Part shown: positions 36,514 to 45,197 of the stretch, piece by piece
How positions within the stretch are numbered: the first letter of the stretch is position 1
Layout of the letters: every line of letters begins with the position of its first letter
Source: Bacteroidota bacterium
GTDB lineage: Bacteria; Bacteroidota; Bacteroidia; B-17B0; Aurantibacillaceae
Direction of reading: 5' to 3'
DNA: 64,000 bases
NCBI GenBank assembly: GCA_020162035.1
Contig: JAIUNM010000009.1
Coordinates: 1 to 64,000, forward strand
Notes under the pieces: generated by a model
Told to the model about the DNA's origin: nothing
What the model saw: only the letters and a program-made list of their open reading frames with translations
The model's database searches: none
Made by a program: the position numbers and the translations under genes

Positions 36514-36999
36514 ATGAAAAAAATATTAAGTCTATTAGTTGCCATTTTAATCAGTTCTTCTGTTTATAGTCAAGCAGGGGTTTGTAGTGGTTTTCATAAA
36601 AAATATTGTGTTTTAGAAAAAAACAAAAACGAAAAATGGCAATATAATGCGCAAAGTAAAAGTGGTTTGTTTAACCAAGGTATGGTAAGCAAATTGCGTT
36701 GTGTAATTTATAAAAATATGGATTATCGTATTTCTGTATGTTGCGAAACTGTGTTAGGCGATAAAGTAAATTATAAAATTTACGATTCAAGAACTAACGA
36801 ATTATTATTTGATAATGCCACTGCAGAAGACACACAAATGTTCGAATTTCAAAGTGTTGGCACACGCCAATTAATAATTGAAGTTGTTGTTCCGCAAGGC
36901 GCTACAGAAAAAGATAAACACAAAGCTAGTGATGGAGCTTGTGTTGGTTTATTAATTGAACATAAAGTAAGTGATAAACAAGGCTTCTCTACTTATTAA
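36514..36999 (+). CDS. Small cysteine-containing secreted protein
   Basis: A 161-residue protein with a signal peptide (about 1-19, ending VYSQ). The mature domain is mixed beta with six cysteines (a VCSGFHKKYC start, LRC, VCCE and GAC), probably forming disulfides in the periplasm. A LIIEVVVPQGAT strand and a C-terminal LLIEHK strand suggest a compact beta sandwich. I recognise no family. It lies 41 bases after the lipoprotein gene and is followed by a clear terminator. Confidence 0.75.
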   Translation: MKKILSLLVAILISSSVYSQAGVCSGFHKKYCVLEKNKNEKWQYNAQSKSGLFNQGMVSKLRCVIYKNMDYRISVCCETVLGDKVNYKIYDSRTNELLFDNATAEDTQMFEFQSVGTRQLIIEVVVPQGATEKDKHKASDGACVGLLIEHKVSDKQGFSTY

Positions 37000-37020
37000 T
37001 TAATTTTTATAATAATTTTT

Positions 37021-37049
37021 AAAGGCTGTTTCAAATAGAAATAGCCTTT
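37021..37049 (+). terminator. Rho-independent terminator
   Basis: A 12-bp stem AAAGGCTGTTTC (37021-37032) / GAAATAGCCTTT (37038-37049) with one G-T pair and a five-base loop, then a T-rich tract. It ends the sucC-lipoprotein-secreted protein unit. Confidence 0.85.
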
Positions 37050-37064
37050 TTATTTTTTCAGTAA

Positions 37065-37823
37065 ATGGATACTAAATGGATGGAAAGAACAACCTTACTG
37101 GTTGGCCAAAAAGGGTTAGAGAAATTAAATAATGCTCATGTTTTGATTGTTGGTTTAGGAGGTGTAGGTTCTTACGCTGCCGAAGCTATTGCAAGAAGTG
37201 GTGTAGGAAAAATGACAATAATTGATGGTGATACAGTTGATCCAACTAATAGAAACAGACAATTACCAGCATTAATTAATACTCATGGTTTAAAAAAAGC
37301 ACACCTAATGGCCGAGCGCATTAAATTAATTAACCCCGAAATTAATTTAGATGTGATTGATTCATTTAAAAATCCAGAAGAAATGCAACTTTTATTAAAA
37401 TCAAAATTTTCTTATATAATAGATGCTATAGATAGTATTTCTCCAAAATTGTATTTAATTCAAACCGCTTATTACAATAACCAACGCATTATAAGTAGCA
37501 TGGGTGCTGGAGGAAAAATGGACCCTACACGAATTAAAGTAGCCGATTTATCTAAAACAAAAATATGCCCAATGGCTTATTATGTTAGAAAGCGTTTAAG
37601 ATATATGAATATTTTTAAAGGCATTAAATGCGTGTTTAGCGATGAGCCTGCGGCTAAGCACTCAATAATGCGGACTGATGGAAGTAATTATAAACGCTCA
37701 GCTTATGGCACAATTTCTTATTTACCCGCAGCCTTTGGTTTAACGTGTGCCTCTGTTGTTATTAGAGATTTAATAGAATGGAAAGAACCAAAGTACGGTA
37801 TTATTAAAGAAAAAAAGAAATAA
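37065..37823 (+). CDS. tcdA: tRNA threonylcarbamoyladenosine dehydratase (TcdA/CsdL)
   Basis: An E1-like adenylating enzyme that cyclises t6A37 of ANN-decoding tRNAs to ct6A. It has the ATP-binding loop GLGGVGSYAAEAIARSGVG starting at residue 30, the acidic DGDTVDPTNRNRQL block near 54-67, and the catalytic-type MGAGGKMDP region. The length of 252 residues matches TcdA rather than MoeB or ThiF, which carry extra domains. It lies just after a terminator with only 15 bases before the ATG. It ends directly against the convergent reductase gene. Confidence 0.92.
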   Translation: MDTKWMERTTLLVGQKGLEKLNNAHVLIVGLGGVGSYAAEAIARSGVGKMTIIDGDTVDPTNRNRQLPALINTHGLKKAHLMAERIKLINPEINLDVIDSFKNPEEMQLLLKSKFSYIIDAIDSISPKLYLIQTAYYNNQRIISSMGAGGKMDPTRIKVADLSKTKICPMAYYVRKRLRYMNIFKGIKCVFSDEPAAKHSIMRTDGSNYKRSAYGTISYLPAAFGLTCASVVIRDLIEWKEPKYGIIKEKKK

Positions 37824-38837
37824 CTAAAATGAATTTACACCTTGAACAGTTGTATATTTCATAGTGTATTTAATTCCTGGATTCATATACTTGTATGCAC
37901 TATGGCTCATTAATGCAGCTTCATGAAAACCACACAAAATTAATTTTAATTTATTTGTGTAAGTGTTTATATCTCCAATTGCATAAATCCCTTCTATGTT
38001 TGTACTGTAATCATCAGTATTAACTTCAATAGCATTTTTATCTAAATTTAGCCCCCAATTTTCTATTGGTCCTAACTTAGGGCTTAATCCAAAAAGAGGT
38101 ATTAAATGATCTGTATTTACTGTTACAACTTCGTTCGATTTTATGTTTTTAATTGTAACTGTTTCTAAATTTTCATTTCCGCTAACGCTCTCTATTGCAC
38201 TATTTAAAAGTAAATTAATTTTTTTTGTTTCAGCAAGTTTCATCACTTTATTTACACTATCTGGCGCGCCTCTAAAACTTTCGCTTCTATGTACCAAAGT
38301 TAGTTCGCTGCAAATATCTGCTAAAAAAATTGTCCAATCTAATGCGCTATCACCCCCGCCAGCAATTACCATTTTGCTTCCTCTATATTTTTCAGGGTCT
38401 AAAATCATATAGTTAATTCCTTTACCATTTTCAAAATTAGATAAACCTTGTACTTCTGGCTTTCTTGGTTCAAAACAACCTAATCCTCCAGCAATAACAA
38501 CCACTTTTGCATTAACTTGTGTACCCATATTGGTTTCAATAATAAAATTACGTTCGTCAATTTTTTCTAGTTTTTCAACTCTTTCTCCTAAAGTAAATGT
38601 AGGTTTAAAAGGTTCGGCTTGTTTCATTAAATTATCAATTAATTCTTGCGCCAAAACACTTGGATAACCAGGAATGTCGTAAATCGGTTTTTTAGGATAA
38701 ATTTCAGATAATTGGCCGCCAACTTGCGGTAAATAATCAATTAAATGGCAACGCAATTTTAATAAACCTGCCTCAAAAATGGCAAATAACCCAACAGGAC
38801 CAGCGCCAATTATTACTATATCAGTTTCAATTTTCAT
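37824..38837 (-). CDS. Ferredoxin--NADP reductase (thioredoxin reductase-like)
   Basis: A two-domain FAD/NAD(P)H oxidoreductase of 337 residues. The FAD-binding motif IIGAGPVGLFA is at about 9-19, followed by the QVGGQLSEIYPKKPIYDIPG block typical of the TrxR-like FNR group. The NADPH-binding GGGDSALDW lies near 163-171. The CxxC redox pair of true thioredoxin reductase is absent, which supports the FNR assignment. The start is ATG 38835-38837; the TTG four codons upstream lies inside the promoter-like TATCTTTG. It converges on tcdA. Confidence 0.9.
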   Translation of the reverse strand: MKIETDIVIIGAGPVGLFAIFEAGLLKLRCHLIDYLPQVGGQLSEIYPKKPIYDIPGYPSVLAQELIDNLMKQAEPFKPTFTLGERVEKLEKIDERNFIIETNMGTQVNAKVVVIAGGLGCFEPRKPEVQGLSNFENGKGINYMILDPEKYRGSKMVIAGGGDSALDWTIFLADICSELTLVHRSESFRGAPDSVNKVMKLAETKKINLLLNSAIESVSGNENLETVTIKNIKSNEVVTVNTDHLIPLFGLSPKLGPIENWGLNLDKNAIEVNTDDYSTNIEGIYAIGDINTYTNKLKLILCGFHEAALMSHSAYKYMNPGIKYTMKYTTVQGVNSF

Positions 38838-38846
38838 AATTTTATG

Positions 38847-38854
38847 CAAAGATA
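38847..38854 (-). promoter_or_regulatory. Ferredoxin-NADP reductase promoter -7 box
   Basis: On the minus strand this reads TATCTTTG, an exact TAnnTTTG match, 9 bases from the ATG. It would give a nearly leaderless mRNA. Confidence 0.45.
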
Positions 38855-38939
38855 ATTGATAATTAGCTTGTTAAAACCTAAAAAAAGTCATTATTTATAT
38901 AAAAAAATGTTTATTTTAGTACTTTATTAATAAATTATC

Positions 38940-41132
38940 ATGAAAAAAACACTACTCACAATTTTAACTGCGGGAGCAATTATTAATGCTAACGCGCAAA
39001 TCCCAAGTCCTGCTTGGGCAACTTTGCAAAACACAAATTACACATTGGCTGCAAGTATGTCAAGTAAATTTTTAGATGTTGTAAACTCAAACGTAGTTTG
39101 GTCTGTAGGCTATAGTGGAGCCGCAGTTGGACAAAACTATGTTCATTTTTCAAGAACAATTAACGGTGGGGCAACATTTAATACAGGCCCAATTTATTCA
39201 AGTACAGTTAATCCTTCTTTAGGAGATACAAATACTTATGCAATTTCAAATTTAGATGCAATTGATGCTAATACAGCATGGGTTGGTGCATATAAAAAAG
39301 CTACTGGTAATATGGGGGCAATCCACAAAACTACAAATGGTGGTGCAACTTGGACAAATATGACTGCAACAGGTATGTATACTAATTCGGCATCATTTTG
39401 TAACGTAGTTGCTTTTCTTACGCCTTCAATTGGAATTACACAAGGTGATCCAAACTCTGGTGTTGGTAACGAATTTGAAATTTGGAGAACTACAGATGGT
39501 GGAACAACTTGGAGTTTAGTACCAGGTGCAAATATTCCAAACCCATCTTCTGGTAGCGAGTATGGATTAGTTAACTTATATGAAAAACAAGGCACAACCA
39601 ACTTATGGTTTGGAACTAATGCAGGACGTGTATTTCGTTCAACAGATGCTGGTGTAACTTGGAGTGTAGCTGTTTTACCAGGTACACCTTCTGCTAGTAT
39701 TCAAGTTGTTGATATTGCTTTTTCAAATGCTAACAGTGGTATTTGCATTGCATACAACTCTTCGGTAACCCCTTCTGTACCTGAACAATACATTACATCA
39801 AATGGTGGTGCATCTTGGACAAAAGTTGCTACATTAGACCCTAATATGGGACTAAACGACGTTGCTGGTGTACCAGGAACTGGAGTTTTTGTTAGTGCAG
39901 CTAACACATCAACATCTGCGTCTGGCTTTATATCATATTCAAAAGATGGTGGCTTAACTTGGACAAATTGGGGAGGTACAGGTATTGCTTATTTAGCTAT
40001 TGATTTTGCTGATGCAACTTCTGGTTGGGCAGCAACTTTCCAAGCATCGCAAAGTGCACCAACTGGTGGTATTTATAAATTTAATGGTGCTACTTCTATT
40101 TTTAACGCACCAAGTGGAGCATGTTTTAGTGGCCCATCTGCTACTATTGCGCCAGTTAATATGTCTTTAGGTAACGCAACTGTTTCTTATACATGGTCTA
40201 GCTCTCCAGCGGCAATGATTTCATCAACAAGTGCTGCTAATCCAGTTGTTACATTTACTGCGCCAGGAAATTATGTATTAACTTTAACTGCATCAAATGG
40301 TACTCTTTCATCTTCAAGTGCTACAGTAAACGTTACTTCTTGTACTACACCAACTGCAGATTTTTCAGTTCCAACAGGTACATTATGTAATAAAGTAGCA
40401 TTAAACTTTACAAACACAACTACTGGTTCTCCAACACCAACTTATACTTGGTCAACAATTCCTGCGGCTGGTGTAACAATTAGCCCTAATGCTAATGCTA
40501 CTAGTCCGGCAATTACTTTTAGTACTGGTGGTACATATACTGTAAGCATGTTAGCTTCTAGTATTGCTGGTTCTGTTGTTGTTAATAAAACAATTACAGT
40601 AAACACTTGTACAGCTGCTGCTTCATTTACAATACCTGCAACTGTTTGTTCAACTGCTGCAATTGTACCAAATAACACAACATCTGGCCCAGGTCCAATT
40701 TCATACACTTGGTCAACTGCACCTACAGGAAGCGTTGTGTTTTTACCAAATGCTGTAGCTGCAAACCCTACAATTAATGTAAGTGGTATTTCTGTTTACA
40801 CAGTTACATTAAGAGCTGGTAATGCATCTGGTGTATCAATTACAACACAAACTATTGATGTACAAAATTGTGTTGGTATTAACGAAGCAAAATTTGCTAA
40901 TTTAACTGATATTTCACCAAACCCTACTACTGGTAATTTAAATATTAGTTTACCAACAAATGGCGATTATAATTTAGTTGTTGTTGATGTTTTAGGTTCG
41001 ATTATTGTTAATGAAAAAATAACTAACGGTAACTCTGCTAACCTTAATTTAACAGGTAAAGCAAAAGGAGTTTATTTTATCACAATATCTAATAAAGTTG
41101 ATAAAGTAACAAGAAAAATAGTTTTAGAATAA
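38940..41132 (+). CDS. Secreted Asp-box/PKD protein with T9SS type A C-terminal domain
   Basis: A 730-residue exported protein with a signal peptide of about 20 residues. The N-terminal 390 residues form a beta-propeller-like region with at least five Asp-box motifs (S/T-x-D/N-x-G-x-T-W), for example TTNGGATW, TTDGGTTW, STDAGVTW, TSNGGASW and SKDGGLTW, as in sialidase/BNR and Ycf48 proteins. PKD-like modules fill about 400-640. The last 75 residues (ISPNPTTGNLNIS ... KGVYFITI ... KIVLE) form a type A T9SS sorting signal. The sialidase catalytic residues were not identified, so enzyme activity is not claimed. A terminator follows. Confidence 0.88.
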   Translation: MKKTLLTILTAGAIINANAQIPSPAWATLQNTNYTLAASMSSKFLDVVNSNVVWSVGYSGAAVGQNYVHFSRTINGGATFNTGPIYSSTVNPSLGDTNTYAISNLDAIDANTAWVGAYKKATGNMGAIHKTTNGGATWTNMTATGMYTNSASFCNVVAFLTPSIGITQGDPNSGVGNEFEIWRTTDGGTTWSLVPGANIPNPSSGSEYGLVNLYEKQGTTNLWFGTNAGRVFRSTDAGVTWSVAVLPGTPSASIQVVDIAFSNANSGICIAYNSSVTPSVPEQYITSNGGASWTKVATLDPNMGLNDVAGVPGTGVFVSAANTSTSASGFISYSKDGGLTWTNWGGTGIAYLAIDFADATSGWAATFQASQSAPTGGIYKFNGATSIFNAPSGACFSGPSATIAPVNMSLGNATVSYTWSSSPAAMISSTSAANPVVTFTAPGNYVLTLTASNGTLSSSSATVNVTSCTTPTADFSVPTGTLCNKVALNFTNTTTGSPTPTYTWSTIPAAGVTISPNANATSPAITFSTGGTYTVSMLASSIAGSVVVNKTITVNTCTAAASFTIPATVCSTAAIVPNNTTSGPGPISYTWSTAPTGSVVFLPNAVAANPTINVSGISVYTVTLRAGNASGVSITTQTIDVQNCVGINEAKFANLTDISPNPTTGNLNISLPTNGDYNLVVVDVLGSIIVNEKITNGNSANLNLTGKAKGVYFITISNKVDKVTRKIVLE

Positions 41133-41152
41133 CAAATAATCATTTATAATTT

Positions 41153-41187
41153 AAAAGAGGCAGTTTAAGAACTGCCTCTTTTTTTTT
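41153..41187 (+). terminator. Rho-independent terminator
   Basis: Stem AAGAGGCAGTT (41155-41165) / AACTGCCTCTT (41170-41180) with a four-base loop, then seven more T residues. It ends the Asp-box protein gene. Confidence 0.9.
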
Positions 41188-41201
41188 GCTTTAATATAGA
41201 T

Positions 41202-41209
41202 TAAATTTG
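41202..41209 (+). promoter_or_regulatory. fmt promoter -7 box
   Basis: TAAATTTG, an exact TAnnTTTG match, 38 bases before the fmt ATG. The nearest upstream TTTG (41185-41188) is closer than the usual spacing. Confidence 0.5.
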
Positions 41210-41247
41210 CACTACTAAATTTTTAACCAAACATTTAAAAGCAAATA

Positions 41248-42201
41248 ATGAGAATAATTTTTATGGGCACACCAGATTTTGCTGTAGCAAGTTTGGAAGA
41301 AATATTAAAACAGAATTATAACGTTGTAGCAGTTGTTACTGCACCTGATAAACCGGCTGGGCGCGGGCAAACACTTCAACAAAGTGCGGTTAAACAATTT
41401 GCAGTAAAACATAATTTAAATGTATTACAACCTCTTAATTTAAAATCAGAAGAATTTATTCAAGAATTAAAAAAATTAAATGCCGATTTACAAATTGTAG
41501 TTGCTTTTAGAATGTTGCCAGAAAGTGTTTGGAATATGCCAAAACATGGCACATATAATTTGCACGCATCGTTATTACCAAAATATAGAGGAGCTGCTCC
41601 AATTAATTGGGCAATAATTAATGGAGATAAAAAATCTGGTGTAACTACATTTAAATTAAAACACGAAATTGATACAGGAAATATATTGTTTCAAAAAGAA
41701 GTTGAAATAAAAGAAAATGATAATGCAGGGAATTTACACGACAACTTAATGCATGAAGGAAAAATTTTAATAATTGAAACAATAAAAAAAATTGAATTGT
41801 GCGAAAAAAATAATTCAGAATTACCTTTCATTTCTCAAAACAATTTAGAAGCAAGCCATGCACCAAAAATTTTTAAACAAGATTGCAAAATAAATTTTGA
41901 TTTAGATGCAGAAAAAGTAAATAATTTAATTAGAGGTTTAAGCCCCTACCCTACAGCATTTACAACAATACATAACGAAGATAAAATTCAAACATTGAAA
42001 CTTTTTAATACAAAAATAGAATTTTGTAATAACGATGTTAAAGCAGGGGCAATTATTAGCGATAATAAAACTTATTTAAAAATTAAATGTAAAACAAACT
42101 TACTAACGGTTTACGAGTTACAGTTAGAAGGCAAAAAAAGAATGTTGATTGAAGATTTTTTAAAAGGTTATAAAATAAACAATACTGCTTTTTGCCAATA
42201 G
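41248..42201 (+). CDS. fmt: Methionyl-tRNA formyltransferase
   Basis: Formylates initiator Met-tRNA with 10-formyl-tetrahydrofolate. The catalytic triad is visible as Asn104 and His106 in NLHASLLPKYRGAAPIN and Asp142 in HEIDTG, matching N106/H108/D144 of the E. coli enzyme. The C-terminal tRNA-binding domain follows from about 205. The length of 317 residues is standard. It stands alone between two cargo/housekeeping units. Confidence 0.96.
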   Translation: MRIIFMGTPDFAVASLEEILKQNYNVVAVVTAPDKPAGRGQTLQQSAVKQFAVKHNLNVLQPLNLKSEEFIQELKKLNADLQIVVAFRMLPESVWNMPKHGTYNLHASLLPKYRGAAPINWAIINGDKKSGVTTFKLKHEIDTGNILFQKEVEIKENDNAGNLHDNLMHEGKILIIETIKKIELCEKNNSELPFISQNNLEASHAPKIFKQDCKINFDLDAEKVNNLIRGLSPYPTAFTTIHNEDKIQTLKLFNTKIEFCNNDVKAGAIISDNKTYLKIKCKTNLLTVYELQLEGKKRMLIEDFLKGYKINNTAFCQ

Positions 42202-42293
42202 TGTACTTTGTAGCTTATTTTAGCGTTAGAGTACCTTATTATTAACATTAATGGCAGTTATTCACAAAAAAACAGTTGTTTTTAGGGCATTTC

Positions 42294-42319
42294 AGGCATT
42301 TTTTATTAACAAAATGCCT
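42294..42319. repeat. Inverted repeat between fmt and the HU gene
   Basis: Perfect 9-bp inverted repeat AGGCATTTT (42294-42302) / AAAATGCCT (42311-42319) with loop TTATTAAC. There is no T-run after it on the plus strand, so it is a weak candidate for the fmt terminator. It could also be a protein-binding site upstream of the HU promoter. Confidence 0.6.
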
Positions 42320-42357
42320 ATTTATCAACAAAATAAGCAAAATAATTGCTAAAACAC

Positions 42358-42387
42358 TTGACAAATAAGGATTCAATGCTACATTTG
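42358..42387 (+). promoter_or_regulatory. Promoter of the HU gene
   Basis: TTG (42358-42360), 19-base spacer and exact -7 box TACATTTG (42380-42387), 41 bases before the ATG. This is one of the two best full matches to the phylum consensus in the window. Confidence 0.7.
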
Positions 42388-42428
42388 TAATACAATTAAC
42401 AAAAGTTTAACCCTTAAAAAACAAAAAA

Positions 42429-42710
42429 ATGAACAAAGCAGAATTAATCGATGCTATCGCATCAGGTGCTAAGTTAACAAAAGCTGACGCTGGTCGTGCT
42501 TTAGACGCAACAATTGAATCAATCCACAAAGCCTTAAAAAAAGGTGACCGTATTGGTTTAGTAGGTTTTGGTTCTTTCTCAGTAGCTAAACGTGCTGCTA
42601 GAACTGGTCGTAACCCACAAACTGGTAAAGAAATTAAAATTGCTGCTAAAAAAGTAGTAAAATTTAAAGCTGGTTCAGATTTAGCTGGTTCAGTTAACAA
42701 AGGAAAATAA
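42429..42710 (+). CDS. HU-family DNA-binding protein
   Basis: A 93-residue nucleoid protein that bends and compacts DNA as a dimer. The helical N-terminal part starts [18 protein letters not shown]. The [21 protein letters not shown] arm region carries the intercalating proline, and the KFKAGSDL C-terminal part is typical. It has its own good promoter and a terminator, so it is a single-gene unit. Its codons are of the common, highly expressed type. The exact paralogue (HUalpha or HUbeta-like) cannot be told. Confidence 0.96.
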   Translation: MNKAELIDAIASGAKLTKADAGRALDATIESIHKALKKGDRIGLVGFGSFSVAKRAARTGRNPQTGKEIKIAAKKVVKFKAGSDLAGSVNKGK

Positions 42711-42731
42711 TTGCTAGACAATTGTTAAAAG

Positions 42732-42764
42732 AGCTACCTAATTTAATTTAGGTAGCTTTTTTTA
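42732..42764 (+). terminator. Rho-independent terminator of the HU gene
   Basis: A 10-bp stem AGCTACCTAA (42732-42741) / TTAGGTAGCT (42748-42757) with a six-base loop, followed by a run of T residues. Confidence 0.9.
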
Positions 42765-42884
42765 TGCAAAACGTTTTTTTTTATAAAAAAAATAAACTAA
42801 CTTTACGATATCTAGCAATAGATTGTTATAACTTTATAAAAACTATTATAATTAATATAATATTAACTAAAACAAACAAGTAAA

Positions 42885-45068
42885 ATGAAAAAACAACTAC
42901 TACTTGGTACAGCATTAGTTACTGCAATGGCGGCTAATGCACAACACCAAAAAACAAAACCAAGCGGTGCTCCTACAAAAGCACCTAGGGTTAATGAAAT
43001 GTCGTATAATGCTGAAGAACCTGTAAACACACATGGTCCTTTGCAAAACCAAACTCCAGAATTATTAAAATCAACTCCAACTGGTACAAATCCTGTAACT
43101 TGGATACCTTTTGCAAATTCTATTAATAGTGCAGGCGTTTTAGTCTCTAATTCTAGAATAATAAATTACAATGAAGATTTAGATGTAGTTACATTTGTGC
43201 ATCGTAAATATTGTACTTATTCTATTACTGCATCAGGAGAAGATAACTCAGGCGTTGTAATTGCCCGTATTATTAGCAAATGGAACCCAATTGCTGCAAA
43301 TGGAACCTTTACACCTCAGTTTGATAGTACTGCTTTTGCATCAGGAGCAACAAACTTCCCTAGATACCCAAACTCTGGTATTTATAACCCTCCAGGAAAC
43401 ACTAACATTAATAATGCATATATAGTAGCTTGTGGTCCTACAACTGCTGGTTCTGGCTGGACAGGTAACTGGTATGCTAGTAAACAATTAGGTAGTGCTA
43501 ATTATAATAATAATACTGGTACTGCTCCAAACCAACAATGGTATGGCAATCCACCTACAGGCTCATTAAAAGGAGTGAATTTTAACCGTTATAACTTTTG
43601 TGTAACTGATGATGGTAAAGTAAGATCAGTTGGTACTGTTGGCACTGATAATCCTGGTTCTTCACAAGCAGCACCTGCAGATACATCATTATACATTACA
43701 ACAGGTAACTTTGCTGCAGGTTCATTTACATGGACAGGAACAGAATTGTATCCTGACTTTAAAAAAGCAACTGATGGGACTGCAAACTTAAGCGATGTTT
43801 TAATGGCTTGGAACGAAGCTGGAACTGTTGGCTATGCAATTGTTACTGGTCAAAATAAAACAACTACGGTTACTGTAAATCAAGGTATTCAACCAAAAGT
43901 TTGGAAAACAACAAACAGTGGCGCAAGCTGGGCTGCAATTCCTGATATGGATTTTACTGCTCCAACTTTAACAATGATTCCAAATGAATTACCTGCTGCA
44001 TTAGCGTCTAATACAAACGAAGTTTGTCCTTGGTTCCGTAGTGGCGAGGGGCAAGATGCAATTGTAGATAAAGATGACCGTTTACATTTTGTAACTACTA
44101 TTGTGGGGCATTCAAGTACACATAAAGATTCTACGTATTATATTTGGAGCTTTACAAATGGTGGAGATTCATACTATTGGCCTCACAAACCTGGTTACCG
44201 CCCTTATATTTACGATTTTACTACAACTGGTACAGGTTGGAATGTTACTAAAATTGATTCATTATCATCTGAAGCTCCACGCCCTACATCTGCTAGTCAA
44301 GGCTCAAGCGGTCATGGTTGGGATGAAAACCCTTGGGCAGCTGATGGAACTGGTCAAAAACCTGTTTCAAGTTCTCGTATTCAATTAGGTCGTACGCCAA
44401 ACGGTAGTCATATATACTATTCTTGGGCAGAGTCTGATACTTTGGTTACAAGTGGTAATAAAAAATGGAATACATTTCCTAACATTAAAGTTCGTGTGTT
44501 AGATGTTGCTACTGGATCTTTAAGCCCAAAATGGAATGCTACTGCTCCAACAGGTACATTAGGATTAAATTCTAAAATTAAAAACTATGCTTATTATCAT
44601 TATGCTTCTCCAAAATCTACAGCAATAACTACTGGTTCAGCTGCTGGTTCATATACAATGGCAATTCCTATGTCAGTATCTAACAACCAGTCGTTAAATG
44701 GCAATGGAGACTGTGTTACACCATCTGCAGTTACTCACTTTTTTAATGCAGTAACTGTTACAGATGCTGGTATTATTTATGTAAACCCTGTTGGTTTAAA
44801 TGAAAAAAGCAAAACTGTAACTAACATGCAAGTTATACCAAATCCTACATCTAACAATACTAATTTAGTGTTTGATATGAATACAGATGCTAAAGTATTA
44901 GTAAGTGTTACAGATGTAACAGGTAAAATTGTAAAATCTATTGTTACTAATGCTAACTTAGGTCAAAATACTGTTAATATTAATGTTAACGATTTAAAAG
45001 CTGGTATTTATTTTGTAAGCTTAAATGCAAACAATCAAAAAACTACAGCTAAATTAATTGTTGAATAA
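42885..45068 (+). CDS. T9SS type A secreted protein, paralogue 1
   Basis: A 727-residue exported protein. The signal peptide is about 1-19 (ending NAQ), and a Pro/Lys-rich stretch (about 20-60) is missing from its neighbour. The body (about 65-640) is beta-rich with aromatic/Gly segments such as SGIYNPPGNTNINNAYIV, one Asp-box-like TTNSGASW and a GEGQDAIVDKDDRLHFVTT block. The C-terminal 80 residues (VIPNPTSNNTNLVF ... LKAGIYFVSL) are a type A T9SS sorting signal. It is a clear paralogue of the next gene over nearly its full length. I recognise no catalytic family; a propeller-like fold is a guess. A terminator separates the two copies. Confidence 0.85.
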   Translation: MKKQLLLGTALVTAMAANAQHQKTKPSGAPTKAPRVNEMSYNAEEPVNTHGPLQNQTPELLKSTPTGTNPVTWIPFANSINSAGVLVSNSRIINYNEDLDVVTFVHRKYCTYSITASGEDNSGVVIARIISKWNPIAANGTFTPQFDSTAFASGATNFPRYPNSGIYNPPGNTNINNAYIVACGPTTAGSGWTGNWYASKQLGSANYNNNTGTAPNQQWYGNPPTGSLKGVNFNRYNFCVTDDGKVRSVGTVGTDNPGSSQAAPADTSLYITTGNFAAGSFTWTGTELYPDFKKATDGTANLSDVLMAWNEAGTVGYAIVTGQNKTTTVTVNQGIQPKVWKTTNSGASWAAIPDMDFTAPTLTMIPNELPAALASNTNEVCPWFRSGEGQDAIVDKDDRLHFVTTIVGHSSTHKDSTYYIWSFTNGGDSYYWPHKPGYRPYIYDFTTTGTGWNVTKIDSLSSEAPRPTSASQGSSGHGWDENPWAADGTGQKPVSSSRIQLGRTPNGSHIYYSWAESDTLVTSGNKKWNTFPNIKVRVLDVATGSLSPKWNATAPTGTLGLNSKIKNYAYYHYASPKSTAITTGSAAGSYTMAIPMSVSNNQSLNGNGDCVTPSAVTHFFNAVTVTDAGIIYVNPVGLNEKSKTVTNMQVIPNPTSNNTNLVFDMNTDAKVLVSVTDVTGKIVKSIVTNANLGQNTVNINVNDLKAGIYFVSLNANNQKTTAKLIVE

Positions 45069-45090
45069 TTAATTTAAATTACTTTAATAA

Positions 45091-45120
45091 AAAAGCCAAG
45101 CAAAAATTTGCTTGGCTTTT
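45091..45120 (+). terminator. Rho-independent terminator between the tandem paralogues
   Basis: A 14-bp stem AAAAGCCAAGCAAA (45091-45104) / TTTGCTTGGCTTTT (45107-45120) with a minimal two-base gap, then further T residues. Confidence 0.9.
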
Positions 45121-45197
45121 TTATTTCAATTTAAATGGTTAAATTTACTTTAAGCAAAAACCTTTTGTTATTTAATTAATACTTTAAAAATTTAATT

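Noticed and set aside
42202-42428. Replication origin near the HU gene
   Set aside because: Only two DnaA-box-like sequences are present, there is no dnaA or unwinding element, and such 9-mers are common in AT-rich DNA.
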